Below, in pieces: positions 23,936-37,806 of a DNA stretch of 64,000 nucleotides. Both the position numbers and the translations under genes were made by a program. This DNA comes from Cyanoderma ruficeps. Taxonomy: Eukaryota > Chordata > Aves > Passeriformes > Timaliidae. The notes beneath the pieces are model-generated. The model worked only from the letters and a program-made list of their open reading frames with translations. It made no database searches and was not told the origin of the DNA. Numbering within the stretch: position 1 is the stretch's first letter; the number at the start of each line of letters is the position of its first letter. The stretch covers positions 8,473,089 through 8,537,088 of the forward strand of contig VZDJ01000219.1 of NCBI GenBank assembly GCA_008694505.1, read 5' to 3'.

Positions 23936-26520
23936 AAGATGAATCGCCTAATGCATTTTTTTCTGATACTACCCAGAACACCCTCAAAAAGCCACCATGG
24001 AAGAGAGATTGCTTTTAGTCATCAGCTCAACACCAATGCTGTGCACAGCCAAGCAAGCAATAGGGCAGCAAACAAGGCAGCAGGGGTTTGCCCACCTCCT
24101 CCATCTTCACCCTTCATCAGTCCCGTTCTTATCCACAGCTGCCATCACCCCTGTGCCAGCCCGTCACGCCAAGACCACTGTCAGACAACCACCAAGTTTG
24201 TGATGACAACAAAGAGCATTAAAGCTCCTGCAATTTCCTGGAGAACGCCTCTGGATGACTAAAACAGAAACGCTATACTGTTTGAGCACACCTGTGTCTT
24301 CCCTTCGACTGGAAGGGCTTCAGAAAATCCTTGGATCGTCATCATCTGGACATTTATTCCACAAGATGTGAAAACAGATTTAAGCCTTTCAATTACCTGT
24401 TCCCCCAAAAGTTCTGAGCAGAATCACAGCAGGTGCTTTCACAAACTAAGAGCTTCTACCCTATACTGCTCACCACCCATCCCAGGAATGTTGTACTTCC
24501 AGGCATTACGGATTAGCAGGAATCACCCTGCACTACCACCCTGCAGCCACATATACTCTGCGCAATCCATAACCAGGCACAGAATTGTGCATCTCCATAG
24601 AAAGGAAGTCCAGTTCTGGAAAAAAATGCTAAGCTCTTACTTCTTCCTCTCCCCTTCTGGGACTTTTAACTTGAAACTAAGCAGAATATGGGAATATTGA
24701 TGACGGCAGCTGTGATTGAGCCTTCTGACTAGTGAAAATATAAATTAATAGAAAAAGTGTTTGCTTTTGAAATGCATCAAATTGTAGCAAAGAGCCTACA
24801 ATATCCCACTATTTCCCAAAGCAGGACATCCCCAAACCTTCCTTCCAAGGGCTTTTAAATCCCAGCTGCAAATTACTCAAGTCAAGCAGTGCTTGGCACT
24901 CATTAATATGCATTAAAGACTAGAGCAGAAAACACTTAATCAAAAGGAAACGGCAGTTCGGAGAATCAAAACCTCTGCTCAGGTTAGCAAGATAGTTATT
25001 TAGAAGTGAAACCCACCCAGACAAAATCCCCAAGGAAGACCGAGAGTGAATGTCCTGTGTAATTATGACACGAATTACACTGATAAGCCACAAATGAGTC
25101 CATTTGTGGATCTCACAGAGTTGGGGTCTAGAGTTCCACTGATCTCTTTTGAGGGTAAGAGGGCTCCTGTGCATCCCTGGACACCTTCTCCCAAGGCTTT
25201 CAAGGACCACAGGACCTACATATTCTGGGAATGGCCACAGCCACATGGGCTTTCTGCCCAGGTTGATGACACTAATCCCATCCCATGTGATGGAGATCTC
25301 CTCTCCAGCCCAGGAGACCTGCCAGAGCTTTCCCACCACACCACAGAGCTCAGCTGAACAGCAGGTTTCTTCTCCCATCTCCTCAACATCCCCAGCCCCA
25401 CCTGCATTTCTAAAGACATTCTTCAGAAGCCTGATTTGACAGAAAAACTGCCTGACATATTTAGATGTACAAAAAACTCCAGGTTTTGGAGCATTAGCTC
25501 CTGTGGATAATTAAATTTCTCTCCGGCTCTGCACTTGGTGAGCGACTTAATTGTCTCCTCATTGCATTCACATCACAACTCCTCTCCTTGTTCTGGGCTG
25601 TAATGAAGTAACCCATCCAGCGGCTGCTTCAGGACTCCAGAGCCTCAGCCCATCCTGCAGCCACAAGTTTAATTAATGTTCATTTTCTTCCTCATTAGTA
25701 CAGATTTACAAAGTCTCTTATTGCCACATAAAGGCAGATTTACATCGCAATCTCTGAGCACACGATGCAGATAGGAAGATAAAATTAAATGTGAACAAAC
25801 CTGAAACTAATATTTTTTAAAAATCCACGTAACTGGTTAATTAATAAAATCAGTAATCTAGAAAAACAGTGTTTCAGAAACTCTTAGAAATAATATTTCT
25901 GTAAACAGAGAAAGATCTAATTTTGAGTATTTGATTCTGAAAGAGGTGACTAGCAAAATTACCTACCTGCGCATGAACAAATCCTAAATACAGTCTTGAA
26001 ATGCAGGCTATTTTCTTGAGACAAAAGTGATGTACAAACTATCTGATATTCACCCTCCCTGCCTGGGTTATGAGCTTGCACTCCCTGCAATGCCAATGAG
26101 CACTCCAGATGGGAAGTGGCAATATGGGATTCTCCCAACAATCACTTCACAGAGAATCTGAGAAAGACCTGCATCTAAAAGTGGAGCTGCCAAAAATAAC
26201 CTGTAGATTACTTGAAAGGGAAAATATTTATATTTTCAGGACAATATATTGGACAAAGTCTTATTCCATGTTTATATCAATGTGCTTTTACTTAAAAACA
26301 GAACTGCTCTACATTTGAGCAAAGTGGCACTAGCAGAGGAGAGAATTTGCAAGCAAATCCTACATGTTACCTTCATGATCCTTCACTAGGTCTTAGAGCC
26401 ACAGGAACATGCTATTTCCAGACAACAACAGATGAGTCCTCCCAACACGAAAGCCAAGTACAGAAATACTCTTTGCTCAATTACAATGGAAGGGACCTGA
26501 TGCACCAGGAGCTCCAGTGA

Positions 26521-26600
26521 CTGGAGCAAGTTCACCCAGGAAGTCTGTGGCAGAGCCATGGACATGACACAGACCTTCCAAACTCATCCCTGCCCACGTG
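26521..26600 (-). mobile_element. MIR-like SINE core fragment
   Basis: The plus strand contains GCAAGTTCACCCAGGAAG, TCTGTGGCAGAGCCATGGA and a CACAGACCTTCCAAACTC stretch. This is the reverse complement of the MIR core, where 'caaggtcacacaggaagt', 'ggcagagccaggatt' and 'agacctcc' follow each other. It is short and diverged, so the limits are approximate. Confidence 0.6.
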
Positions 26601-29005
26601 GGATCTCTCAGTATTTTCCCTTGTGCAATGTGTTCATTCCCAATCACACAGTACATTGATTCAGGAAGAGATGAGTTTGGAATGTTACTTCAATTCAGCT
26701 TAATTCATGTAGCTAACAATGCAAAAAAAAAACCCCAAAACGTTCTGATGTCATATTTGCATTTGATTCTTTGAGAACATGCCTCCAACTACTGAAACAT
26801 TGCAGAGGAAGAATTGTGCAGTGGTCCAAATTGATGTTCCTTTAGAGTAAAAGCAGGTACTGAAAGAATTGGGCAAATATTTGGAACATACTGTGCTGCA
26901 TGCTGCTGCTGCCCTCAATCTACACTGATCTGTTCAGGCCCAGACTGGATGGGGAAGAAAGTTTCCAACTGATCATACATATTTTTATTACTGTTAGTAT
27001 TTTTCAGCTTTTTTTTTTTCCAAGTAGGTTTGCAGTTAAGTCATGTTATTTTCACATATCCTCAAAAAGAGTGAGGGGGCAAATAATTATGGAAACAGAT
27101 AAGAATTACACAGCCAGACTGACAGAGAGGCAGAGCCTTCTGGGTCACCCTATGGAAGCTGTGTGTCCCTTAGGGCCCTCATTTATCCTCTGCATGGGGG
27201 GAAGGTCACATTTTTACTGCACTTTGAGATCTACTAATGAATAGCACCATATAGGAATTATTGCTGCGAAGAGCTCTTTCATGACAGGCTGCTTTCTACA
27301 GTCCTTGTTGCTCAGGGGAGGATGGGTATCCATCCATTCATGCATCTACAGACTTCCACTGCTACCAAAAATAAATTTTTGCCCCCAGAGCCCAGCTTAG
27401 TCACTACACAATTGCAGGTGTGATTGATAACAGCAGGAGGACAAGTCTGAGCCAATATAACCTGAAGTTAAGAGAGCTGCATTATTTTATAGCAGATGGG
27501 AACCTGGACCCAAATCTTGCAGTTTCATGGTATAATTCATTTTAGAAACTCAAAAGGGTTTTCTGTGGTTTTTAAGAGACACAATAGTGAGACAGGCTGT
27601 GTCTCATTCTCAGTGAACCATCAAGAAAACAGACACAAAATAAGTGATTTCACAAAGCAATGCCAGCAGATTTCAAGGCAAGGGTCCTGGCCAAAGGGCC
27701 TGGCTTTCACCAGTGAGCAGTGCTAAAAACATTGCTTCCAACTTCTCTGCCTTTACAAGGAAATTACCAAATTCTCACCTCTGTCACTCAGCGCCTGCCC
27801 AGGGCCAGCAGCAGCAGCAGACCAGGGCACAACCCCAAGCACTTCCCTCCAGTAAATCTCCTGCCCCTGTCCCCCACAACCTGCTCTGTCCTAGCAGCCA
27901 CTCACCTATGAATCCTCAGAGATCCCAAGAGAAAAATCTCATTTTCAACAAGTTTAGGTAATATACAAACCCAGAACTTTCTGTATTTGCCACAGATACT
28001 CTTTTGCAGAGCACAGCCTGCAAAAGTACAAAGAGGCTCTGAAGCAGGAAAATTCAGAGCAGATCTCCCTGCAGCTGCTGTACAGGGAATAGCCTGGCAC
28101 CTTTGCTTCCATCTTTGGGTTCCTCCCCCACCACCAGCAGGAACCTCATCCCCAATGAGCCCAGCTGCCAAAGTGTTACAACTGTGTAGCTTTTCAGGGA
28201 CAAGCAGTTCTTTTAGCCAACATAATACATAAGCAAGAAAATTTTGGAAATTCTCTAGACTTGATGCGCACAGGTATATGTAATTCCAAGTGGGAAAGAG
28301 GTGAGTTATTAAATAGCTGTTAAGAATGAAAATGATAAATGTGGCAGATGTTGCTGACTCAGGGGATTGTAAACTTGATTGCTGTTGTTGCAAGCAGGGA
28401 ATAGTAATTGTAGAGCCCTGAAACAGAGTTTCTCAACCTTAATCTTTTAGGGAGGAAAAGCATGAATATCAAGTCCATGAATTTGCTAACAGCAAGATCC
28501 AAAAAGATTAACTTTCCCAATTTTGACACACAGAACCATTTGAAATAAAGTATTTCTGAGGACACTTTGACAAAACACATAGTTGAGTCTGACCCTTAGC
28601 AATAAAATTTAATTGACATTCTGCAAGAAAACAAGTCCAACTGTTTTTTTGGACTCTTCAGCTCAAACCCTCACAAAATGGGACAATTGCTACACAAGTT
28701 TCTTTTCAAAAATATATTTGCTCAAGGCACAAATCACCACCCACTTAAGTCAATGGGTGTCACATTCATAAATCTCAAGGCCAGAATTTATAAATGGATT
28801 TGTAAATACTAAAGCAGTTTAGTCTGATATTCTATATAAGACAGGCCAAAGACTTTTTACCAAGGCACCACTGCAGCCTCCAAAAAACTGTCTGCAGGAG
28901 GGCTGAAACAGATCCATTAATGGGTAGGAAGCAGAGTCCAGATCTTTGCTATGGTAAACAAGATAAAGAGATCCAGACCACAGAAAACTGCAGAGAAAGG
29001 TTTAC

Positions 29006-29034
29006 TATATTAAAGAAAAAAAAAGTTTAATATA
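29006..29034. repeat. 9-bp AT-rich inverted repeat with A-rich loop
   Basis: TATATTAAA at 29006-29014 pairs with TTTAATATA at 29026-29034, with an 11-base adenine-rich loop. AT-rich composition makes chance likely. Confidence 0.65.
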
Positions 29035-29107
29035 TTAAGTTCATCTGAGTGGAAACTCAGCATTTAAAGTAATTTCAAATTATCTTATAAAAGATCTGAC
29101 TCTTCCC

Positions 29108-29748
29108 TTAGGAAGATGTTCTGCAGCAGCATTTCACATTCCAGAGGAGCATGTGAGCGACAGAGCACAAGCTGCAGGGCAGCAGGAGCCAGCCCTGGCC
29201 TGGACCATTCCCATCTCCTGCTGCTCCCAGTGACACCCACCCATTGTGACACAGCAGCCCCAGTGCCCACACAGCCACACCATGGGCAGGTTCAGGGAGC
29301 TCACCCCAAAATCCCCGCCCTAGCAAGCTGTGCCCCTTGCAGAACCCAGTGCCCCTGCTCTGCAGCCTCTGACATTTGTTACCACAAAGAACACAAAAGT
29401 GTTCTTGGGAAAACAAGACCCCCAGCTGGCAAAATCTCCCACCTGGGAGAGAGTATCTTATCTCACACACACTTCTTACTGTTCCATGCAACAGCTCATA
29501 ACCCAAATCCAGCCACAGATCTGGATTCATGGCTTGGAAATCAGACAGGGTCCTTCTCTGCTGAATGCCAGCTTTACTCTAACAGGATGACCATAAGGGT
29601 GCAGGAAAACAAAAGTAACAAAAGGTTGCTGCAGCTGATGCTTGTTTTTCTTTTCACATCCTGTAGCCAGACTTATTTGAACCTTCTTTCTCTTACCCTG
29701 TGTTGGAGAAATGAACCTGGAAAGGAGTTTTTTCAAATGAGAGCATGA
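29108..29748. other. Patch holding the longest open frame (210 codons), not called a gene
   Basis: A plus-strand frame of 210 codons runs through 29116-29748, with a 140-codon frame opposite. The first half is GC-richer and both frames are rich in Ser, Pro, His and Cys without domain-like periodicity, signal peptide or recognisable motif. I regard the open frame as a composition effect. Confidence 0.35.
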
Positions 29749-32700
29749 AAACCTAATGAGAGATGAGCTTTCAATTTTATACTGCACTCAGCTGTAGGCT
29801 CCCAGTACAAGATGTCAACAAAGTGCAAGCTACAGTACAAAAACTAGAATAATTAATCCCTGGAGGAACAGGCTTATTAAGAAGGATTAAATCAAAGAAT
29901 TAATGTGCACTATTTGTCTGTATGACAAAGACGAAGGGAGGCATATGATAACTCTCCAAGATCTGAGAGGATAGAAAGAATAAGAATTGCTGATGAGAAA
30001 AGCTTGGACATACCAGGAAACAAGCAAAAAAAAAGAAACTCTGACAAGAAATTTTAGCCTGCAATATTATAGGCAGCCTTATGCAAAACCAGCTCAAAAC
30101 TTTTCCTTCAAAATCTTTAAAAACCTTATTGTTTACACTGCACTAGTACCTACAGTTCAAGGACCAAGGTTTAGGCATCACACAATAATAAATACATTTT
30201 AGCAGACTTCTACAGAGGGAAAAATAAAGAAGATCAGCTTAGTCCAGGGAGTTCAGCAGTAGCTGGTGATCTACATCCTTCGAACAGCAAAATCAAACAT
30301 GAGATAAGTTTAGACTCCAAAGACAATCTCCTGCCACTGGCTGGTTTTGAAGACAAGATAAGGCCTCACATGGACATCTGGTCAAACACAGTGGGGCTCA
30401 TACGATTTCCTTTCTCTCTTTTTGATCACCTCCATTTTTCATGGTTTTTGCTGTTTTGTGTTTTTCCAGATATCTTTCTCCTCTCCTCCCTTCAAGGCTG
30501 CAGCTACTAATAAAACAATTCAATATTGTGCGAATTGAAGAATAAGAATGTTCCCTCTGTTGCTTAGACTATGGCTCCAGTAACCATAAACTTTTCACTA
30601 TACTCCAGGAAGAACAAAAGGACTTAAGTACCACACACAAAACTCTTAAGGACAAAACCACAGTTTAGATAATAATGGTAGAAAGCTGAAAAAATAGCAA
30701 GTGTTGCAGTAGAAAGTAGACTGGTTGTAATGTTTTATTTTGGAAAAGCACCCATACTCTTAGGCAAAAGTTAAAAGACTAGTGTCTATTTTCCCAAAAT
30801 AAACAGAAATTAATATCCAGCAGCACTCAGGTAGTTGGAAGTTGGACACAACATACATTGAGTCAAATGGAGCCTGTAAAGGAACATAAGAGAGCGTGGA
30901 AAATAAAGGCAAAGCAAGAAGCATAAGTCAGCCTGTAAATCTTTCAGAACTACTAGAAATCAAATTACACACCATATGTCAGTGGGCTAATGTATTCACA
31001 CCAGTCGAGCTGGGTTAGCACCACCACACATTCTGGTAAGTTTACAACTGTGTGTGTTTATTTGGACAATACTATTACTATAGAAGATATTAGGCAAGTT
31101 CTTCAAGAGGTGGGGTGGTTTCCATAATTTACACATCTACTATAAAATGATGTGGCGTTTTTACTTAAAGTTGCCTTAAAAATCTCATGAGATTGTTTTA
31201 TAATGAAACAGACATTATTAATTTAGATTACTAGGCAGAGAGAAAAAAACCAAACATTTGTAGTTCATGAGACAGCAACAATGCTTAAAAACTTCTTAAA
31301 GTCAGTTGTCCAAGTACAGTTACAAGAACTACAAGCTGGGATTATGGGTGAGAGGGAATACTCTAGTAAGGGTGCCAGTTTTCTACCTCTATAAATCCAA
31401 AAATCATTCGTTTTCAAAAGAAATTATCAGATGGTCTGTATCTACTCCTCCACTCACTCTAAAGTCAATTACTGCAATTGTGTCTCTGAGTCCTGTCTAG
31501 AGGAGGACCAAACATCCACCACAGACAAACAACTGAGAGCACCAAGGGTGCCACTGAGGGTCCCCAGCAGGGACATGGGGACATCCAGGGCCTGACAGGA
31601 AACATCCCTCATCCAGAAAGAGAGGCTCCAACCAACTCGTGCCTATCCCAGACCAGACAGGTGAACTTACACGCTGGTGGTGAGTTGTGGCCACGTGACC
31701 AGTGAGCCACTGAGTTTCACAACAAATTTCCAAATATTTTTGAAAAATATAAAGGAGGTCTACATTATCCTCGCACTTCCACTTTGAATTTGCTGCTAGG
31801 TACACAACTAAGAGATTGCAGTATCAGAGACTCAGGAAGATCAAGGAATGAATGCACAGGAACCTCTCAAATGGAAGATACCACTGACAAAAAACTAAAA
31901 TGCTTTGTTAGAAACATTTAACCAACCTACGCAGCATACCAAGTCCTAAATTAGCTACTTCTAACTCAGGTGAGGAATGGACAACTATTGCAACAAGTTC
32001 AATAAATATTTCCTTTCACTTCACTCTACAAACTCAATCAGCACCAAAACAGGAAAAAAAAAAAAGTATGTTTAAATATGGGATAAAAAAAAGACAAGAC
32101 AGATGGCATTGTTTTGTTGTTACACAAGTCAGTCCTATAGCTGCACTGCAAACATTGGATGCAGGATGCCTGCAAATACAACCAAACTGAAGTGTTTCCA
32201 AAGAATTTGAATGGAAATGACCAGGATCTCAAACCTATCCTTATTTCAGCAGGGAGACTGAAAACGTTAAATATTTGTTTTAACATGAACGAGAAGGACA
32301 GATAAACACAATTAATGGTGTAATAAGAACTACCTGAAAGTCATCTCTTCATTTCACAATGAAGAGAGTATCAATTAGATTAAATATTCTTTCCCCTGCC
32401 TCCTTCTGCCTAAAACAAATCACAGAGTAACTCTACAGTTTTTATTCTCCAGCTGACATTTTATAGCAAATTAAAGACCTTTAATACAAACAGTGAGGAG
32501 CCTCAGAAGCTCCCGGGTGCCCCAGAAAGAACAGAAGCAGGTCTGGACTTCTTGGTTTTGGATTCCTGCCAGATCAAAAGACTTTATTAAATGAAAATGC
32601 CCAGAGGATCCTGAAGAGAAAATCTCTTTTAGTTTATTTGTTTAACTAGTGATATTGCTTTATATTTGTGGGCTGAGTTTGTGCTGGTAGCTTTTTGTTT

Positions 32701-32935
32701 TTACAAGTCAGTGTTCCAGATGACCCAGGTTTCACAGGACTTACACCTCCTGTGACAGTTTTACAACTTGCTGTAGCTGCCCCACACAACACGGCCAAGG
32801 CCAAGCTGCTCTTTTGGTAACACTGTCAGTTTTCCAGCTCTCCTTCAACAGGTTGCAAATTCTATTTAGGTCCCTCATCTCTATGGTAACTGCCAACTCC
32901 ACGGAGCCTCACAGTGCTGTGCTGGAGGAAAGCAA

Positions 32936-33059
32936 TCCCCCATTCCTCACTGGGGAAAAGAGAGGAGGGTAAACCAGATGACTTGCCCAAGGACATGTAG
33001 GAACTCTGGCAGAGATGGGAAACCAAATGTCTTAAAGCCCAAGTCCAGAGCATGATCCA
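32936..33059 (-). mobile_element. MIR-like SINE, comparatively well kept
   Basis: The plus strand carries CCCCCATTCCTCACTGGGGA, then ATGACTTGCCCAAGGACATG, CTCTGGCAGAGATGGGAAAC and AAGCCCAAGTCCAGAGCATG. These blocks match the reverse complement of MIR in order and spacing: 'ccccattttacagatgagga', 'gtgacttgcccaaggtcaca', 'ggcagagccgggattcgaac' and 'aaagcccatgctc'. About 120 bases are recognisable. This is the clearest ancient SINE of the window. Confidence 0.75.
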
Positions 33060-33939
33060 CAAGGTGTCCTTTTCATTCCTACCAGCAAAATCTATCACTT
33101 CAGGCAGCTCTCAGCATCAGAGTCACTTCTATCCAGACCATGGCTATTGTTTTAAAAGCAGGAGAGGTGTGGGATATCTCATTACCTGCTGCTCCTGTTC
33201 TACTCTGCTGCAAGGAGTTGGTCAACAAATGACCCTCTCTGCCAACTGCTGACCACCAGCACAGCCATCAGCATGGCCACCAGCCCTGCCTGGCCATGGC
33301 ACTGCAACAAGGAGCTTCACACAGACTTTCATGGGATTCATCTGAACTCTGGGGAAGCAGGAACTTCACAAAACTATAAAGGTTGTTTTAAAAAGTTTTC
33401 CAGATTTTATCATTTTTCACACAGTCTGCAAATTCTCCTTCCTGGCTTTTGAAAAATGACACACAGCTGTGCTTTGGATCACAGCTGTGACTTCTGGCAG
33501 CAGAGGAGGCCCAACGCTAGGTTGGGGTAGCCAGTGTCACCCTGAGCTATCTGAGGCTTCTCATCAGCCAGGAGGGACCAGTCCCCCTCACTGGCATGGC
33601 AGGGTGAGGCTCCTGCACTGTCACAGCATTTCTGAGCTGTGAGATTCCCTCTGGATCTGCTCTGCTGAGTAGAATCACTGGGAAAAAATTACCACATGTA
33701 CAAAAGGCAGTGGGGAAGATACAAGACAAAAAATCCAATCAATGTTGTGTTTTCCTGCACTTGGAGGCAGATTTTTTTTCTTGTGTTTGCTCCTTCAAGT
33801 GTTTGGTTTGTTGTATTTGGTCTGTTTTGGTGTTATCCAGGCTCCTACCAATTGTTGGCATCTTATTTTCACATCCATCTTTTCCACAGATCCTGAACAT
33901 ATTCTCTGCCTTTTCCAAGGAGCTCACTGGGTTCTGTGT

Positions 33940-34200
33940 CTCTGCAGAACAGATGGCACAACACTCAGATTTGCTTTAGTAACTGGACTAATGCAATTGC
34001 TTTGTTCTGCTCTGCTGACAGCTGCTTGGTGAGCTGTACCTCTGCAAGCCAAGGACAGGGGTGCTGTGGCCATCAGCTGGCAGTGGGCAGGACCAGGCAC
34101 TCTCCAGATGCCCTGGACCCAAACTGGCCTGTGGGCAGCACGGATGGGCACAGACATGGCATCTCCCAGCTGGCAGCACAAGGATCAAACACCAATAGGC
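33940..34200. other. GC-richer intronic patch, content not recognised
   Basis: Four overlapping frames on both strands, none resembling a known protein. Repeated CAGCTGGCAG-like words occur, but no transposable-element consensus could be followed. Confidence 0.3.
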
Positions 34201-34923
34201 ATCTTCTTCCCAGCTCCTCAAGAATAATAAAACTTGGGAAAGCATTAAAGTGCAAGGGGAGGTAGAGAGAACTAGAGGAACAAAAGAACAAGATATGCTG
34301 ACTCTCCCAGAGGAGCCTGAGGATAAGTACTGTCATTTTTAACCATATTTCAACTTCTTAAGCAGCCTCCCATCAGTCAGAATTACAGTTTGTGGAAGGA
34401 ACCTGTTCCATCTTGGAAAGCCAGAGGCCACGTAGCCCCGTGACAGCAGACACAGCTTCTGAACAGAGCCAAGCAGTGACAATTAACCCCTGGCCTGCCA
34501 AGAGCTCTGCCATGTTGGTAGACACATGGAGCAAGCCATGCCTGAAAGCTGTACCTGGTGATGGTTGAAACAATCTTTAAATACCCTGCTGTGGCCAGGT
34601 CACATCATGCTTACAGACAGCACCCACTCCTTTCTCAGGTGGGCTCTCGTGTGCACAAAGGGCCCACAGTGGCAATTCCAGGTTAGTGGTGCAGATTTCT
34701 TCTGGGCACAACTGTCTCAAAAGAGAGAAGATGATTAGTTCACACTTCCAACTGATCACATCAGCAACCAGAGGTGTGTTTGAAGGAGCCTTTCCTCCTC
34801 CTTCACAAACTCACCATCCTATTTCAGAGTGACCACTGGGAAATATTTCAGGCCACTTCAACTCAGTAAGGAATTCTCAGATACACATTTTTGGTTTCCA
34901 TTTGGGCTAACACCCATTAGAAA

Positions 34924-34940
34924 CATGATAAATTATCATG
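34924..34940. repeat. 17-bp near-perfect palindrome
   Basis: CATGATAA and TTATCATG flank a single central A. Such a compact AT-rich dyad could be a homodimer binding site or chance; nothing around it decides. Confidence 0.75.
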
Positions 34941-37133
34941 GAGAGAGAGCAATGTCATTTTTCAACCCATGGAGATAATCCTAGAGGAGGAAGAGAGGAA
35001 GCATAAGGAAGTAATGAGCTCTGAGGTCTTGCTTTGGGAAAAAACCTCTGTAGGAGAAAGGGATTAATAAAACACCTGCGTGTTCCCAGAGCTCAGACTC
35101 TTCCTGGATTTGCATTGGACTTGTGATCCTCAAAGCATTACATTTGGGATGTTTTGTTTTATCAGCCAGTATTAATACAGACGAAACTTCAAATGTATTA
35201 ACACATCCTTAGTTATAAACACATCACTGTGTTCATGGGAACCAAGTGATTTTAGCATGAACCAACTCTTTCATCCACTCACCAACTTCTGCATCCATTC
35301 ACAAGTGTGTTGTATTTGAAACTGGTCACTAAAGGTAGTGACACTTAACAATAGCTCTGACTGAAAGTCTTTGGGATCTACTTCCTACTTTGGGCAAAGA
35401 GGAGGTAGAACTGAGAGCAGAGTTGTAAAGGCCAACATTTTTCCACAAGATTTTAAGGTTTCTCTTATAGAGTTTATGCTGATTTTTTTATAGCTTATTG
35501 GAAGAAAAGAAGTCCTTTTAGTTCAGTCTCAGAGGAACTGAAAACGACTTATTTTTTTATTTGACTCTCTCCAAGACTCTTTATATATCCCTTAAGAGAG
35601 AACAAAAGTTTGCTTTTTTCCACATCTTGTACAGATTTTTTAAAAATTAGCATAATGCTTTAAAATTAATTGCATTTTTGAAAGAATAACTTCAGCTTTC
35701 TTGCAGGCAGCTAGTGTAACACATGATTATGCAAACCACAACCAATATTTTGGTGCCAAAAATACAGCTCAGCAGAGAGATGTATAAATACTGGCCAAAC
35801 CTTGGAAAGTTTGAGTTACAGAAGTAGATAATAGAGCTCTCCTTTCAGCAGCTATTCAAATTTCCTTCCTTTTTAACTTCCTTGGAAAGGAATCAATTAA
35901 AACCCAAGCACTAATACAAATTCTGCACCAGTTTTATTGCTTCTATCTCATGGGGTAAACTAAATCACACCTTGAAATTTTTCCTTAACATCTCCTTTCA
36001 AAAAGCAATGTCACTCACTATGGCCAGAGCTCTCTGTGCTCAGCTCCTGGGGCTATAAAAGCAAAACCTTAAAAACTACAAAATTCAGGTAGCAGAAGCT
36101 GGGCTTTGGAACTCTGTTCTTCTCCAAGACCTGCACATGACTCTGCAGCAATCAAGACATTTGGCACACATGAAGGATGTGGGCAAACAGAGGGGGTTTC
36201 CTATTTTACCAGTGATTCATGGGGGAGAAATTGCTGAAAGACCCACTTACTTTCAAATTCCTTTTTGCTCTCTGTGAAGGCAAACTTGGGCCTTTATAGA
36301 TTTCTTTATAGATCAGTACTTGTACAAATTTTATAGAGGGCGAAAATTAACATGCAGGTATTCTTAACTACTTACTAATACTACCTTAAAAAGAGCTGAA
36401 ATATAATCAAATATTTGTATGCATAAACAAGAAACTTGCTTTTCAAACCTGAACCTAATCTTTCTTCAGTGAAGCACACAGGCAAGGACCTGCCAGGTAC
36501 CTGGCATGTACGTCTAAAGCAACAGCCAGGGCCTGATACTGGAAGGCCCCTGGGAATTTTACAGGGAAAAAAAAATCATTACTTAAGAATGCAAGTACAG
36601 CACAAGCCACGTGATTGCATTATCTAATGTGACTACAACGTTCTTCAAAAGCATTGGATTCACATGGAAAATATGTGGATAGAGAAGCTTTGAAAGAAGC
36701 TCCTCCATCTGTCACCTTTCCCTCCCATAAGTGCTGTCTCACTCCAAAGTCAGGCTAAGCCTGCAACTCCTCTCAGCAAGGAAAGGACTAACCACACCCT
36801 AAATTCTCACTGGAAATACCTAACCTGGAATAGTTGCCACTCTTTATATCAGTATCCATGTCTGTAGCAAAGACCTTGGACAATGAGCTTAAAAAAGCAA
36901 ATCCCCCCATGCATTGCATCCCTATGGGTTTCTGGTCTCATTCTACTAAGGCAATGGCTGAGTTCATGTGCTGATTTTTTTTCTATTTGTTCTCCACTGG
37001 TCATTATTCTGCATCTTTTTAGTTAAGCACTATGTCATATTGAGTGAGTTCATGCTCCTTAATAATACACATAGGTTTATGGGAATTTGGTTTTCCTCCT
37101 TCCTTTGACCCAAGTATAAGGAACTGCACACTG

Positions 37134-37158
37134 AAAAAAAAAAAATATATATATATAC
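37134..37158. repeat. A-run followed by (AT)n
   Basis: About twelve adenines are followed by seven AT units and then ACACAGGGGGG. This is a compound microsatellite in the intron 5' of the ADAMTS exon. Confidence 0.85.
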
Positions 37159-37723
37159 ACAGGGGGGTTGTCTCTGTGTGCATTTCAAACAGCACACTGT
37201 GCCTCCCCTACACACCCCTTTTAGGGATGTATAATGTCAAATCTAAACAGGTTATGTTCTTCTCATCTATTATTAACCAAGAATCTTCTGTACAGTTTTC
37301 AGTATATGTTTACTCTGTGAAAACCTACACAGTACAATCTACAGCTAAGAGCAATAGTATAGTAGACACCTACAGAACCAGAGAAAAAGAAGGAAGAATT
37401 CTGTAGAGCAAATGAACAAAAGCTAAATAGATCCTATTACATTGCTCTGACTCTCTGGAAAAGGGAGAACAAATATTGAACATGCAGTATTACCATTTAT
37501 TTCAGCTGAAGTTGCTCAGGAGTAAAGAGGCATTGTGTAAATATACAACCCACAAATTGCTGATGATCAAACTACAGTCCTGCACACCAGGATTAGATAC
37601 AAAAAACAAACCAGGAGTGGGGTAAACACCAGGTAATCAGAAGGAATTACAATCTGCCAATACACAGCAGCTGGAGAGCTTGGGTGTGCCCAAACCCAGT
37701 GCAGTGCTGCTGTTTGCACATGA

Positions 37724-37806
37724 AATCACAGAATCATCTAGGTTGGAAAATACCTTTAAGATCATCGAGTCCAACCATAAAACACAGGATCCAAAGCACA
37801 CAGCCC
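37724..37806 (-). mobile_element. CR1 LINE 3' end, 5'-truncated
   Basis: The plus strand reads AAATCACAGAATCAT, then TAGGTTGGAAAA, TTTAAGATCATCGAG and TCCAACCATAAA. This is the classic reverse complement of another CR1 subfamily tail, with the octamer end on the left. Similarity fades after about 80 bases, and the inner limit is approximate. The copy is in the sense orientation of the ADAMTS gene. Confidence 0.88.

Noticed and set aside
24920..25378. 152-codon minus-strand open frame
   Set aside because: Trp-rich random-looking sequence without motif; an open frame on the opposite strand covers the same bases.
27902..28393. 163-codon minus-strand open frame
   Set aside because: Low-complexity start (repeated Gln) and unrelated residues; no ADAMTS motif and no other known family.
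29116..29748. 210-codon plus-strand open frame as a gene
   Set aside because: No recognisable domain, signal peptide or conserved motif; it overlaps a GC-richer patch, and an opposite-strand frame is also open, which points to composition.
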